6,536 bases of DNA from Acidobacteriaceae bacterium (GCA_003162255.1 PMMJ01000241.1:358-6893); one strand, 5' to 3'; positions 1 through 6,183 are shown, numbered from the stretch's first letter. Numbers and translations: made by a program. Notes: generated from the letters alone by a model not told the origin.

Positions 1-21
1 TGCCCAGCCCCTAAAGGGGCG
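1..21. repeat. Short palindromic repeat, copy 1
   Basis: The bases gcccct (7-12) and aggggc (15-20) form a perfect 6-bp stem with a 2-base loop. The same arms plus the flanking tgggca tail occur in inverted orientation at 5479-5500, where the loop has three bases instead of two. Identical arms and tail with a different loop fit a dispersed REP-like intergenic element better than chance. The copy begins exactly at the window edge, so its full left boundary is not visible. Confidence 0.5.
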
Positions 22-40
22 TCGGATCTCGAAGAACTTA

Positions 41-110
41 CGATATCGCTAATGCGATACCCTGATACGAAACGGAGTTTTTCCGCAGGCTGTGAAGGCC
101 TGCCCTACCC
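41..110. repeat. Hairpin-rich intergenic segment upstream of the aldolase
   Basis: This non-coding stretch contains a perfect 6-bp hairpin, tatcgc (44-49) with gcgata (54-59), and a 5-bp hairpin, caggc (86-90) with gcctg (98-102). From memory, the surrounding phrase (ttttccgcaggctgtgaagg and the bases after it) resembles intergenic repeats common in Acidobacteriota genomes, but I cannot confirm the copy number here. I see no open reading frame of its own and no convincing sigma-70 promoter between it and the aldolase gene. Confidence 0.35.
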
Positions 111-190
111 AAGACCGATTTGCGAGGCAAGATTCTGATTTGCGCAGCACGCTTTAAGAACGCACGACTTTCAACCATAAGAAAACCGAT

Positions 191-196
191 AGGAGG
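191..196 (+). promoter_or_regulatory. Ribosome binding site of the aldolase gene
   Basis: A full-consensus aggagg lies four bases before the ATG at 201. It decides the start: an in-frame TTG at 120 would lengthen the protein by 27 residues, but that extension is not like the family N-terminus and has no comparable Shine-Dalgarno sequence. Confidence 0.85.
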
Positions 197-200
197 ATTT

Positions 201-1202
201 ATGAAGCTTACCCCTGGCAAACTCGCCGGAATCAAGGCTGTATCGAATGAACGGGGTGTAATCGCCGCGGCCGCCATGGACCAGCGCGGCTCACTGCAGA
301 AGTCTCTCGCCAAAGAAAAAGGCTCGGCCGTCTCCGACGAGATGATGGAAGAATTCAAGGTTCTGGTGAGCGAGGTGCTGACGCCTCATGCCAGCGCCAT
401 CCTGCTCGATCCCGAGTGGGGACTGCCGGCCGCGAAACGGCGCGCAAAAAATGCCGGCCTGCTGCTGGCTTATGAAAAGACGGGCTACGACAAGACGGGC
501 CCCGGACGCCTGGGCGATTTGCTCGATCACTGGTCGGCGCGCCGTCTGAAAGAAGCGGGCGCGGACTGCGTGAAGATTCTGCTTTACTACACTCCCAACG
601 ATCTCAAGGACGTGAACGACAAGAAGCACGCCTGGGTCGAGCGCATCGGCGACGAGAGCCGCGCCAACGACATTCCATTCTTCCTCGAATTTGTGGGCTA
701 CGAAGAAGGCGCGGATGAAAAGGGCCTCGAATACGCGAAGAAGAAACCGCATATCGTCACCGAGAGCATGCGGGAGTTCAGCAAACCGCGCTACGGCGTT
801 GACGTACTCAAAGTCGAGGTGCCGGTGAACATGAAGTTTGTCGAGGGCACGAAATCGTTCGGAGGCCAGAAGGCGTACTCGAAGAAAGAAGCCATCGACC
901 TGTTCCACAAGGCTGCCAACGTTGCGACCAAGCCGTTCATTTATCTTTCGGCCGGGGTCAGCAACGCGGAATTCAGCGAGACACTCGAACTGGCGGGAGA
1001 GTCCGGAGTGAAGTTCAACGGCGTTCTGTGCGGACGCGCCACGTGGAAAGACGGTATCCCGATCTACGCGAAGCAGGGCGCGGCAGCGTTCCGCAAGTGG
1101 CTGGAAACCGAGGGCGTGAAGAACATCCACAATGTCAACGACAAGCTGAAGGCCGCAACTTCCTGGCACTCGATTTACGAAGTGGAACCGGCGCTGGTCT
1201 AG
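201..1202 (+). CDS. lacD: Tagatose 1,6-bisphosphate aldolase (LacD family, class I)
   Basis: The 333-residue cytosolic protein is close to the usual length of about 325 for LacD. These enzymes cleave D-tagatose 1,6-bisphosphate to dihydroxyacetone phosphate and glyceraldehyde 3-phosphate through a Schiff base. The visible motifs match the family in order: AAMDQRGSL (24-32, with Asp27 and Gln28), LLDPEWGLPAA (68-78), KILLYY (125-130), EFVGY (163-167, Glu163 being the likely acid/base), LKVEVP (203-208, Lys204 being the likely Schiff-base lysine), LSAGVS (249-254, phosphate site) and CGRATWKDG (277-285). The start is the ATG with aggagg just upstream. No galactose or tagatose genes (lacA/B/C, PTS) are nearby, and a terminator follows directly, so it stands alone. 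The Staphylococcus enzyme is known to accept several hexulose bisphosphate diastereomers, so the physiological substrate here could be fructose 1,6-bisphosphate or another ketose. Family assignment is firm; substrate is uncertain. Confidence 0.9.
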   Translation: MKLTPGKLAGIKAVSNERGVIAAAAMDQRGSLQKSLAKEKGSAVSDEMMEEFKVLVSEVLTPHASAILLDPEWGLPAAKRRAKNAGLLLAYEKTGYDKTGPGRLGDLLDHWSARRLKEAGADCVKILLYYTPNDLKDVNDKKHAWVERIGDESRANDIPFFLEFVGYEEGADEKGLEYAKKKPHIVTESMREFSKPRYGVDVLKVEVPVNMKFVEGTKSFGGQKAYSKKEAIDLFHKAANVATKPFIYLSAGVSNAEFSETLELAGESGVKFNGVLCGRATWKDGIPIYAKQGAAAFRKWLETEGVKNIHNVNDKLKAATSWHSIYEVEPALV

Positions 1203-1223
1203 CCCTTCCGCTTTCAACCTGGC

Positions 1224-1250
1224 GGCGGGTCTGCGGACCCGCCTTTCTTT
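1224..1250 (+). terminator. Intrinsic terminator after the aldolase gene
   Basis: The arms ggcgggtc (1224-1231) and gacccgcc (1236-1243) form a perfect 8-bp GC-rich stem with a tgcg tetraloop, followed at once by tttcttt (1244-1250). It starts 22 bases after the aldolase stop codon. This is the clearest terminator in the window and argues that the aldolase is transcribed apart from the downstream dehydrogenase. Confidence 0.85.
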
Positions 1251-1275
1251 CTGAAATGGACTTTTCTGACATAGA

Positions 1276-1310
1276 CTTCTTCGTGAACTCCTTCGTCTTC
1301 TTCGTGAACT
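1276..1310. repeat. Pair of 14-bp direct repeats ahead of the dehydrogenase
   Basis: The 14-mer cttcttcgtgaact occurs at 1276-1289 and again at 1297-1310, a period of 21 bases, with the related cttcgt between them. The second copy ends directly against the ATG at 1311. It occupies the place where a ribosome binding site would be expected, and none is visible. Similar 'ttcgtg...ccttcgtg' strings occur between genes in several bacterial phyla, so this may be repeat-derived filler rather than an operator. Confidence 0.5.
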
Positions 1311-2099
1311 ATGACTCCCATGCCTGACCGCAAAACCGCCCTGATCACCGGCGCCTCGTTCGGCATCGGATTGGAATTCTCCCGCATCTTCGCGCGCGAA
1401 GGCTACAACCTGGTTCTCGTCGCCCGCAGCGCGGACAAGCTCCGGCAACTCGCGTCCGAACTCGAGAAGGCGCACGGCACGCGTTCTTTGATGCTCGCGA
1501 CTGACCTCTCCGAGCCGGGAGCTCCCGCATATGTGCTGGATCAGACGACGCGCGCCGATATTCAGGTGGATGTGCTGGTCAACAACGCGGGATTCGGACA
1601 GTACGGCATGTTTGCCGAGAACGACCTGGAAGAATGCCTGCGGCAGATCCAACTCAACGTGACGACTCTCACCCACCTCACGCGGCTGTATCTTCCGGCG
1701 ATGATCGCCCGGAAAAGTGGTGGCATCCTGAACGTGGCGTCCACCGCGGCGTTTCAGCCGGGGCCGCTGATGGCCGTATATTTCGCGACCAAGGCATACG
1801 TCCTGCATTTTTCAGAGGCGCTGGCCAATGAACTCGACGGGACGGGCGTGAGCGTGACCTGCCTGTGCCCTGGACCGACGGCCACGGAGTTCCACAAGCG
1901 CGCGAATGCCACCGGCATGAGGCTGCTGAAGTTCGGCTCGATGGATGCGCGCACCGTGGCCGAAGACGGTTATCGCGGACTGGTCGCGGGCAAGCCTGTG
2001 GTGATTTCGGGATTCAAGAATTGGCTGGTGGCGCAATCGGTGCGCTTCTCTCCACGTCGGATGGTGACGGCGATTGCCAGGAAAACGCAAGAACTATAG
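1311..2099 (+). CDS. Classical short-chain dehydrogenase/reductase (SDR)
   Basis: The 262-residue soluble protein is a complete classical SDR, an NAD(P)(H)-dependent oxidoreductase with a Rossmann fold. Visible motifs are TGASFGIG (13-20, cofactor glycine motif), VLVARS (35-40, where Arg39 after strand 2 favours NADP(H)), ATDL (63-66), NNAG (91-94), Asn116, VAS with Ser144, and YFATK with Tyr157 and Lys161, giving the full Asn-Ser-Tyr-Lys tetrad. CPGPTATEF (about 185-193) is the usual loop after strand 6. Overall it looks like the DltE/YqjQ-type COG0300 reductases; the substrate cannot be read from the sequence. The start could be ATG 1311 or ATG 1320: neither has a Shine-Dalgarno sequence, and 1320 gives an equally natural N-terminus three residues shorter. 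The gene is separated from the aldolase by a terminator and converges with the permease gene. Confidence 0.88.
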   Translation: MTPMPDRKTALITGASFGIGLEFSRIFAREGYNLVLVARSADKLRQLASELEKAHGTRSLMLATDLSEPGAPAYVLDQTTRADIQVDVLVNNAGFGQYGMFAENDLEECLRQIQLNVTTLTHLTRLYLPAMIARKSGGILNVASTAAFQPGPLMAVYFATKAYVLHFSEALANELDGTGVSVTCLCPGPTATEFHKRANATGMRLLKFGSMDARTVAEDGYRGLVAGKPVVISGFKNWLVAQSVRFSPRRMVTAIARKTQEL

Positions 2100-2112
2100 A
2101 GCGCAGCCTTGA

Positions 2113-2172
2113 GACGGGCGAGGGCGCCCGTCGCTCCACTGTCCGCCCCGCGAGACGCGGTCAGCCGCGTCT
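2113..2172. terminator. Two perfect hairpins between convergent genes
   Basis: The arms gacgggcg (2113-2120) and cgcccgtc (2125-2132) form one 8-bp stem with a 4-base loop. The arms agacgcgg (2153-2160) and ccgcgtct (2165-2172) form a second 8-bp stem with a tcag loop. They lie in the 78-base gap between the dehydrogenase stop and the permease stop, where a terminator for both directions is expected. Neither has a proper T-run: the second is followed only by tt on the plus strand and by GC-rich DNA on the minus strand. They may therefore be weak terminators or REP-like palindromes. Confidence 0.4.
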
Positions 2173-2177
2173 TTACA

Positions 2178-3779
2178 CTATGGTGTCTTGCGAGCGGATA
2201 GCGCAGCCTGCACGCGGCTATGTTTCCTGCTATAGGTGAAGTAGACGACCATGCCGATGATCAGCCAGATAATCAATCGCGCCCAGTTGATCCAGCCGAG
2301 TTTGTACATCATGTAGCCGTTGAAAATAATTCCCATCACTGGCACGAACGGCACCCAGGGCGTCCGGAAGGGTCGAGGCTGGCCAGGGTTGGTGTGGCGC
2401 AGGGCCAGGATGGCGATGCAGACAATCACAAACGCCAGCAGCGTTCCGATGTTCACCATTTTTCCGATATCGTCGATCGGTGTCAGGCTGCCCACGATTG
2501 CCGCGAGCAGACCCACGAGCATGGTGTTCTTCCATGGCGTCCGGAAGCGCGGGTGAATCTCGGCGAAGAATTTCTTGGGCAGAAGCCCGTCGTTGGCCAT
2601 CGAATACAAAACCCGCGTCTGGCCCAGCAGCATGACGAGCATCACGCTGGTGAGACCGGCCAGCGCTCCGAGGGTGATGATGTTGGATGCACCGGTAAGC
2701 CCCCGGTCCAGAAAAGCCCGCGCGATGGGCGCTTCGATGTTGACTTCCCGCCACGGCACCATGCCGGTCAGAACCGCCGCCACCGCGATATACAGCACGG
2801 TGCAGACCAGCAGCGAAGGTATGATGCCAATCGGAAGATCGCGCTGCGGATTCTTTGCTTCCTGCGCGGTAGTGGAGACGGCATCGAATCCAATGTAAGC
2901 GAAGAATATGTAGGCCGCTCCGGCCCCGATTCCGGAGAATCCGAAAGGCGCAAAACTCGCCCAGTCCGATCCCCAGTTGACGGCGCTGACGTAGCGGATG
3001 CCCAGCCCGATAACAAAAAAGACAACGCCAACTTTTATGGTAACGATAGTGGCGTTGAAGCGGGCGCTCTCCTTGATGCCAATCACCAGAATCGCCGTAA
3101 TCACCAGCGCAATCACGAAGGCCGGCACGTTGACTCCGATTTCATATCCGAACAGATGGGGCGCATTCAGCAGATCGTGAGCTTTCTGCAACAGCTCTGG
3201 CGATTGCGCTCCCATGATTGCGGTCACTTTATTGAGGAAAGCCTGTGTGCCAGGCACCAGCGTGGGATCGGAAGCCTGCGCCATCTGGCGAGCGACAATC
3301 TTCTGCGCTTGGCTGAGTCCAGTCCAGTGGTCATAGGCCAGCCACAAGGGCATCTTGATGTGGAAAATATTAAGCAGTTCAATAAAGTGATTCGACCAAC
3401 CCGAAGACACCGTACTGGCCCCCATGGCGTATTCGAGCGTGAGGTCCCAGCCGATAATCCACGCAATAATCTCGCCCAGCGTAGCGTAAGCATACGTATA
3501 AGCGCTGCCCGCCAAAGGGATCATAGCCGCAAACTCCGCGTAGCAAAGAGCCGCAAACGTGCACCCCAACCCGGAAAGCACGAACGAAAGCATCAGTCCC
3601 GGCCCCGCGTAGTGAGCGCCCAACCCGGAAAGCACGAAGATTCCGGCTCCAATCACCGCGCCGACGCCCAGCGCCGTCAACTGGAATACACCCAGCGTGC
3701 GTTTCAAGCTATGCGAGCCCGTTTCTCGTGCCTCCTCCAGCAGCAGATCGAGGGGCTTTTTCGCAAAGAGGTCAGTCAT
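2178..3779 (-). CDS. APC-superfamily amino acid permease, CAT-like (cationic amino acid transporter type)
   Basis: This 533-residue inner-membrane protein probably imports amino acids by proton symport or exchange. The N-terminal tail (1-30) is cytoplasmic, then hydrophobic segments run to about residue 515. Family marks are GAVIGAGIF (40-48, unwound TM1 binding loop), AMIPLAGSAYTYAYATLGE (85-103), GIKESARFN (234-242), FDAVSTTAQEAKNPQRDLP (298-316) and LGQTRVLYSMANDGLLP (385-401). These are typical of bacterial YfnA/GkApcT-like members of the CAT group. The substrate (basic, branched or other amino acid) cannot be fixed by eye. The loop at about 140-215 is long and helix-prone, apparently some 50 residues larger than in compact relatives. 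The ATG start has the Shine-Dalgarno core aggaga ten bases upstream. It is the second gene of a two-permease operon, 21 bases after the LAT-like gene. Confidence 0.88.
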   Translation of the reverse strand: MTDLFAKKPLDLLLEEARETGSHSLKRTLGVFQLTALGVGAVIGAGIFVLSGLGAHYAGPGLMLSFVLSGLGCTFAALCYAEFAAMIPLAGSAYTYAYATLGEIIAWIIGWDLTLEYAMGASTVSSGWSNHFIELLNIFHIKMPLWLAYDHWTGLSQAQKIVARQMAQASDPTLVPGTQAFLNKVTAIMGAQSPELLQKAHDLLNAPHLFGYEIGVNVPAFVIALVITAILVIGIKESARFNATIVTIKVGVVFFVIGLGIRYVSAVNWGSDWASFAPFGFSGIGAGAAYIFFAYIGFDAVSTTAQEAKNPQRDLPIGIIPSLLVCTVLYIAVAAVLTGMVPWREVNIEAPIARAFLDRGLTGASNIITLGALAGLTSVMLVMLLGQTRVLYSMANDGLLPKKFFAEIHPRFRTPWKNTMLVGLLAAIVGSLTPIDDIGKMVNIGTLLAFVIVCIAILALRHTNPGQPRPFRTPWVPFVPVMGIIFNGYMMYKLGWINWARLIIWLIIGMVVYFTYSRKHSRVQAALSARKTP

Positions 3780-3789
3780 CGGTAGCGTC

Positions 3790-3795
3790 TCTCCT
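3790..3795 (-). promoter_or_regulatory. Ribosome binding site of the CAT-like permease
   Basis: On the minus strand aggaga lies ten bases before the ATG (3779-3777), inside the 21-base gap between the two permease genes. It supports the annotated start and independent ribosome entry on a shared transcript. Confidence 0.65.
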
Positions 3796-3800
3796 GTCAG

Positions 3801-5348
3801 TTAACCCGAAGTCGTGGCTCGCGGCCGCCAGATAAAGTACACCGGAATGCCGAGCAGCACGATGAACAATCCCGGCCAAGTGTATTGAGGTTTGTAGCGT
3901 AACAGCACCACGTCAATAAACAAAGCCATGACGATATAGATAGCAGGCAAAATGGGGTATCCGATGGCTTTGTACGGACGCTCGGCTTCGGCATGAGTGC
4001 GGCGCAAAACGAACAGGCCGAGGATGGTGAGAACGTAGAACACCAGCACCGCAAAAATAATGTAGTCGAGAAGCTGACCGTAACTGCCGGAGATGCAGAG
4101 AACGCAGGTCCAGACCATCTGCACCATCAGCGAAATCGCGGGCGTCGTATAACTGGGATGCAGCCGGGCAACGCTGCGGAAGAACAGACCATCCTTGGCC
4201 ATGGCGTAATAAACGCGCGCTCCCGAAAGAATCAAACCGTTGCAGCAACCGAAGGCGGAAATCATGATGGCGACGGCCATCAGCTTGCCGCCGATGGAAC
4301 CGAACATCTGCGTCATGACCGCGGTGGCGACCCGGTCTTCGCGGGCGTACTGGATGCCCCGCTCAACCAGCGTTGAACCAGTCGGACTGCCCGCCAGCGG
4401 CAGGGCGCTCAGGTAAATAAAATTGCAGGCGATAAAGAGTGCGATCACCACGCCCGTCCCGAGCACCAGGGACAACGGAAGATTGCGGCTGGGATTTTTC
4501 ACTTCGCCGGCGGTGAACGTAACGTTGTTCCAGGCATCCGCGGAAAATAGCGAACCGACCTGGGCGATCGCCAGGACGGTCAGAGTCGAGACCAGCACTC
4601 CGGCCCCGACCTCGTGCAGAGTGCCCAAGCCAGCGCCCTTCCAGAAGTTGGCGCCAAAATTAGCAGCCAGCGCCTGAGCATTCCGCCCCAGCAGGATTCC
4701 AAAGATCACGAGGCCGAGAAGCGCAGCGACTTTTGCGCTGGTGAAAATGTTCTGAATCAGAGCGCCCGTCTTCACGCCGAAGATGTTGATGACGGAGAGA
4801 ATCACAACCACGGCGATCGCGACCAGATTCTGCGTGTTGAGGCCGACCTTCATGTTGCCCAGAACCATGGGGCCGATGTGCCACTCCGGCGCCTGCCAGA
4901 AGCCCGGCAGCCAGTGCGACGAGGAAATGGAGGGAAAAAAGATACCGAGAAATTTTCCGAAGGCGACGCCCACGGCGGCGATCGTTCCTGTCTGAATGAC
5001 GAGAAACAGAGTCCAGCCGTAAAGGAATCCCCAGAGTGGGCCGAGCGATTCGCGCAGGTAAACGTATTGTCCGCCGGCGCGCGGCATCATGGCGGCGAGT
5101 TCGCCGTAAGTGAGCGCGCCGATGATGGTCAGGAAGCCGGTAATCAGCCAGGCTCCGATCAGCAACGCGGGAGAATTGACCTCGCGAGAAATCTCGGCGG
5201 AGACAATGAAGATGCCCGAGCCGATCATGGAGCCCATCACCAGCATGGTCGCGCTGGTCAGGCCGAGACCTTTGACCAGCTCTTTATCCTGATGGGTGTG
5301 CCGTTCCCAATCGCTAGCGGGAGCTGGGGGTGGAACGTTCGTGCTCAC
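3801..5348 (-). CDS. APC-superfamily amino acid permease, LAT-like
   Basis: This 515-residue integral membrane protein has a hydrophilic, proline-rich N-terminus (1-28) and about twelve hydrophobic segments. Family marks are MGSMIGSGIF (38-47, the substrate-binding unwound helix 1), YGELAAMMPRAGGQYVYLRE (81-100), FSADAWNNVTFTAGEVKNP (268-286) followed by SRNLP, and LSGARVYYAMAKDGLFF (374-390). The DAWNN...EVKNPSRNLP pattern is characteristic of the L-type amino acid transporter group (TC 2.A.3.8), which includes the bacterial Ser/Thr exchanger SteT and animal LAT light chains. Neutral amino acid transport or exchange is therefore inferred, not shown. The start is GTG at 5348-5346; aggagg lies only three bases upstream, which is unusually close. 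It heads a pair with the CAT-like gene 21 bases downstream, strongly suggesting cotranscription. No amino acid enzyme gene is adjacent to indicate the substrate. Confidence 0.88.
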   Translation of the reverse strand: MSTNVPPPAPASDWERHTHQDKELVKGLGLTSATMLVMGSMIGSGIFIVSAEISREVNSPALLIGAWLITGFLTIIGALTYGELAAMMPRAGGQYVYLRESLGPLWGFLYGWTLFLVIQTGTIAAVGVAFGKFLGIFFPSISSSHWLPGFWQAPEWHIGPMVLGNMKVGLNTQNLVAIAVVVILSVINIFGVKTGALIQNIFTSAKVAALLGLVIFGILLGRNAQALAANFGANFWKGAGLGTLHEVGAGVLVSTLTVLAIAQVGSLFSADAWNNVTFTAGEVKNPSRNLPLSLVLGTGVVIALFIACNFIYLSALPLAGSPTGSTLVERGIQYAREDRVATAVMTQMFGSIGGKLMAVAIMISAFGCCNGLILSGARVYYAMAKDGLFFRSVARLHPSYTTPAISLMVQMVWTCVLCISGSYGQLLDYIIFAVLVFYVLTILGLFVLRRTHAEAERPYKAIGYPILPAIYIVMALFIDVVLLRYKPQYTWPGLFIVLLGIPVYFIWRPRATTSG

Positions 5349-5351
5349 GAA

Positions 5352-5357
5352 CCTCCT
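5352..5357 (-). promoter_or_regulatory. Ribosome binding site of the LAT-like permease, tightly spaced
   Basis: The minus strand carries a consensus aggagg separated from the GTG start by only ttc. No other in-frame ATG, GTG or TTG lies close behind, so the GTG remains the best start. The spacing is shorter than the usual five to nine bases and may lower initiation. Confidence 0.7.
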
Positions 5358-5389
5358 AAAAGCAGCGGAAAACTGAAGCCCTCACGTAG

Positions 5390-5411
5390 GGACGGACGCA
5401 TTCGTCCGTCC
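5390..5411. repeat. Perfect 9-bp palindrome upstream of the permease operon
   Basis: The arms ggacggacg (5390-5398) and cgtccgtcc (5403-5411) pair perfectly around a catt loop. No T-run follows on either strand. It lies 42 bases before the permease GTG, so it would fall in the 5' leader if transcription starts further upstream. Together with the following gccgagcagagcgag phrase it looks like an intergenic repeat module of the kind seen in acidobacterial genomes (recollection, not checked). Confidence 0.5.
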
Positions 5412-5440
5412 AGCCGAGCAGAGCGAGACAGCCGCTTTGC

Positions 5441-5458
5441 GCATCGTTTCAGCGATGC
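5441..5458. repeat. 6-bp hairpin in the thiE-permease gap
   Basis: The arms gcatcg (5441-5446) and cgatgc (5453-5458) flank a six-base loop. It is the middle of three palindromes between thiE and the permease operon and has no terminator tail. Confidence 0.35.
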
Positions 5459-5478
5459 CGCAAGCCAATCAAAATCGG

Positions 5479-5500
5479 CGCCCCTCTCAGGGGCTGGGCA
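5479..5500. repeat. Short palindromic repeat, copy 2 (inverted)
   Basis: The arms gcccct (5480-5485) and aggggc (5489-5494) form a 6-bp stem with a three-base loop, followed by tgggca. This is the reverse complement of the element at 1-21 apart from its loop. On the minus strand it begins 27 bases past the thiE stop, where it might also help end the accC-thiE message, although no T-run follows. Confidence 0.5.
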
Positions 5501-5526
5501 CCACGCCGCTGCAAGAGCTTTTAACT

Positions 5527-6141
5527 TTACCCTAGAACCCGCAAAAATTCCTCTGCCGATTTGCGGGGATCCCTTACCAAATCGGATATCACGGCCACAG
5601 TGTCGGCACCTGCATCGAAGACGGAACGGGCGTTGGCGCGGGTAATGCCCCCGATTGCAACCAGAGGTTTGTGCGTCAGCTCCCGTGCCCGGCGGATGCC
5701 TTCGAGTCCGACGACTGGATCAGGATTCGCCTTGCTGGTGGTCGCAAAGACGGGGCCGATGGCGAGGTAGTCGGCGGAAGTTTTATCGGCTTCCGCGAGC
5801 TCCTCGGGATTGTGGGTTGAGACTCCCAACCAGCGCGCAGGTCCAATAATCACGCGAGCAGCTTCGGGAGACAGATCATCCTGACCAACATGCAGCCCAT
5901 CGAAGGCGGAGGCAAGGCAGAGGTCAGCGCGGTCGTTCATGATTAGCTTGACCCTTGGTGCGAGGCGTGACCTGAGTTCACGGGCCTCATCGAGCATTTG
6001 CCGGGCAGTTCCCTGCTTGTTGCGATACTGCAGCAGCGTGATTCCGGCGGCGGCGAGTTCCTCGGCAGCGGCGAACATTTCGCGACCGTCGGGGAAACAG
6101 GCAGGGTCGAGGATGGGGTAGAGTCGCGGTAGTTGCAACAT
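5527..6141 (-). CDS. thiE: Thiamine phosphate synthase
   Basis: The 204-residue cytosolic TIM-barrel enzyme joins hydroxymethylpyrimidine pyrophosphate and hydroxyethylthiazole phosphate to give thiamine phosphate and pyrophosphate, the coupling step of vitamin B1 synthesis. Diagnostic motifs are LQYRNK (37-42, pyrophosphate-contacting Gln, Arg and Lys), IMNDRADLCLA (67-77, with metal-binding Asp70), GLHVGQDDL (82-90, second metal site near Asp89), GVSTH (106-110), DYLAIGPVFATTSK (124-137, with the active-site lysine) and VAIGGI (161-166, phosphate-binding glycines). Length is typical. The ATG at 6141-6139 matches the family N-terminus; its Shine-Dalgarno is weak (gaga). It lies 42 bases after accC in the same direction and is probably cotranscribed with it. 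No other thi genes are in view, and no TPP riboswitch fits in the short upstream gap. Confidence 0.93.
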   Translation of the reverse strand: MLQLPRLYPILDPACFPDGREMFAAAEELAAAGITLLQYRNKQGTARQMLDEARELRSRLAPRVKLIMNDRADLCLASAFDGLHVGQDDLSPEAARVIIGPARWLGVSTHNPEELAEADKTSADYLAIGPVFATTSKANPDPVVGLEGIRRARELTHKPLVAIGGITRANARSVFDAGADTVAVISDLVRDPRKSAEEFLRVLG

Positions 6142-6142
6142 A

Positions 6143-6159
6143 GTCTCAAATGTCGAGAC
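6143..6159 (-). promoter_or_regulatory. Small hairpin over the thiE ribosome binding site
   Basis: In the message, gtctc and gagac form a 5-bp stem around a seven-base loop, and the 3' arm ends one base before the thiE ATG. That arm carries the only Shine-Dalgarno-like bases (gaga), so folding would hide them unless ribosomes finishing accC open the stem. This is structure seen in the sequence; a role in translational coupling is inference. Confidence 0.3.
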
Positions 6160-6183
6160 GCCTTTGTGCTAACTCGGGCCGAT

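Noticed and set aside
120..200. A longer aldolase starting at TTG 120
   Set aside because: The extra 27 residues do not resemble the family N-terminus, and the ATG at 201 has a consensus Shine-Dalgarno.
1028..1327. A 99-residue plus-strand frame overlapping the aldolase end
   Set aside because: It runs through the terminator and the direct repeat, has no motifs, and its translation is a frame-shifted reading of the aldolase.
291..1808. A 505-residue open frame on the minus strand across the aldolase and dehydrogenase genes
   Set aside because: Its translation is rich in Arg, Gln and His with no family motif, and it lies opposite two genes with intact catalytic motifs. It is a high-GC antisense shadow.
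2220..3785. A 521-residue plus-strand open frame opposite the CAT-like permease
   Set aside because: Its low-complexity Arg/His/Asp-rich composition and mirror position to a clear permease show it is an antisense shadow; the same holds for the 343-residue frame at 4614-5645.
1..5500. A composite transposon bounded by the inverted elements at 1-21 and 5479-5500
   Set aside because: There is no transposase, no target-site duplication that I can see, and the bounded genes are ordinary chromosomal ones. The ends look like REP-type palindromes.
5537..5567. A hairpin (cccgcaaa with tttgcggg) at the end of thiE as its terminator
   Set aside because: It lies inside the coding sequence with a 14-base loop and is not followed by a T-run on the minus strand.
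6142..6183. A TPP riboswitch controlling thiE
   Set aside because: The gap to accC is only 42 bases and lacks the conserved CUGAGA and ACCUGA elements of the thi-box.
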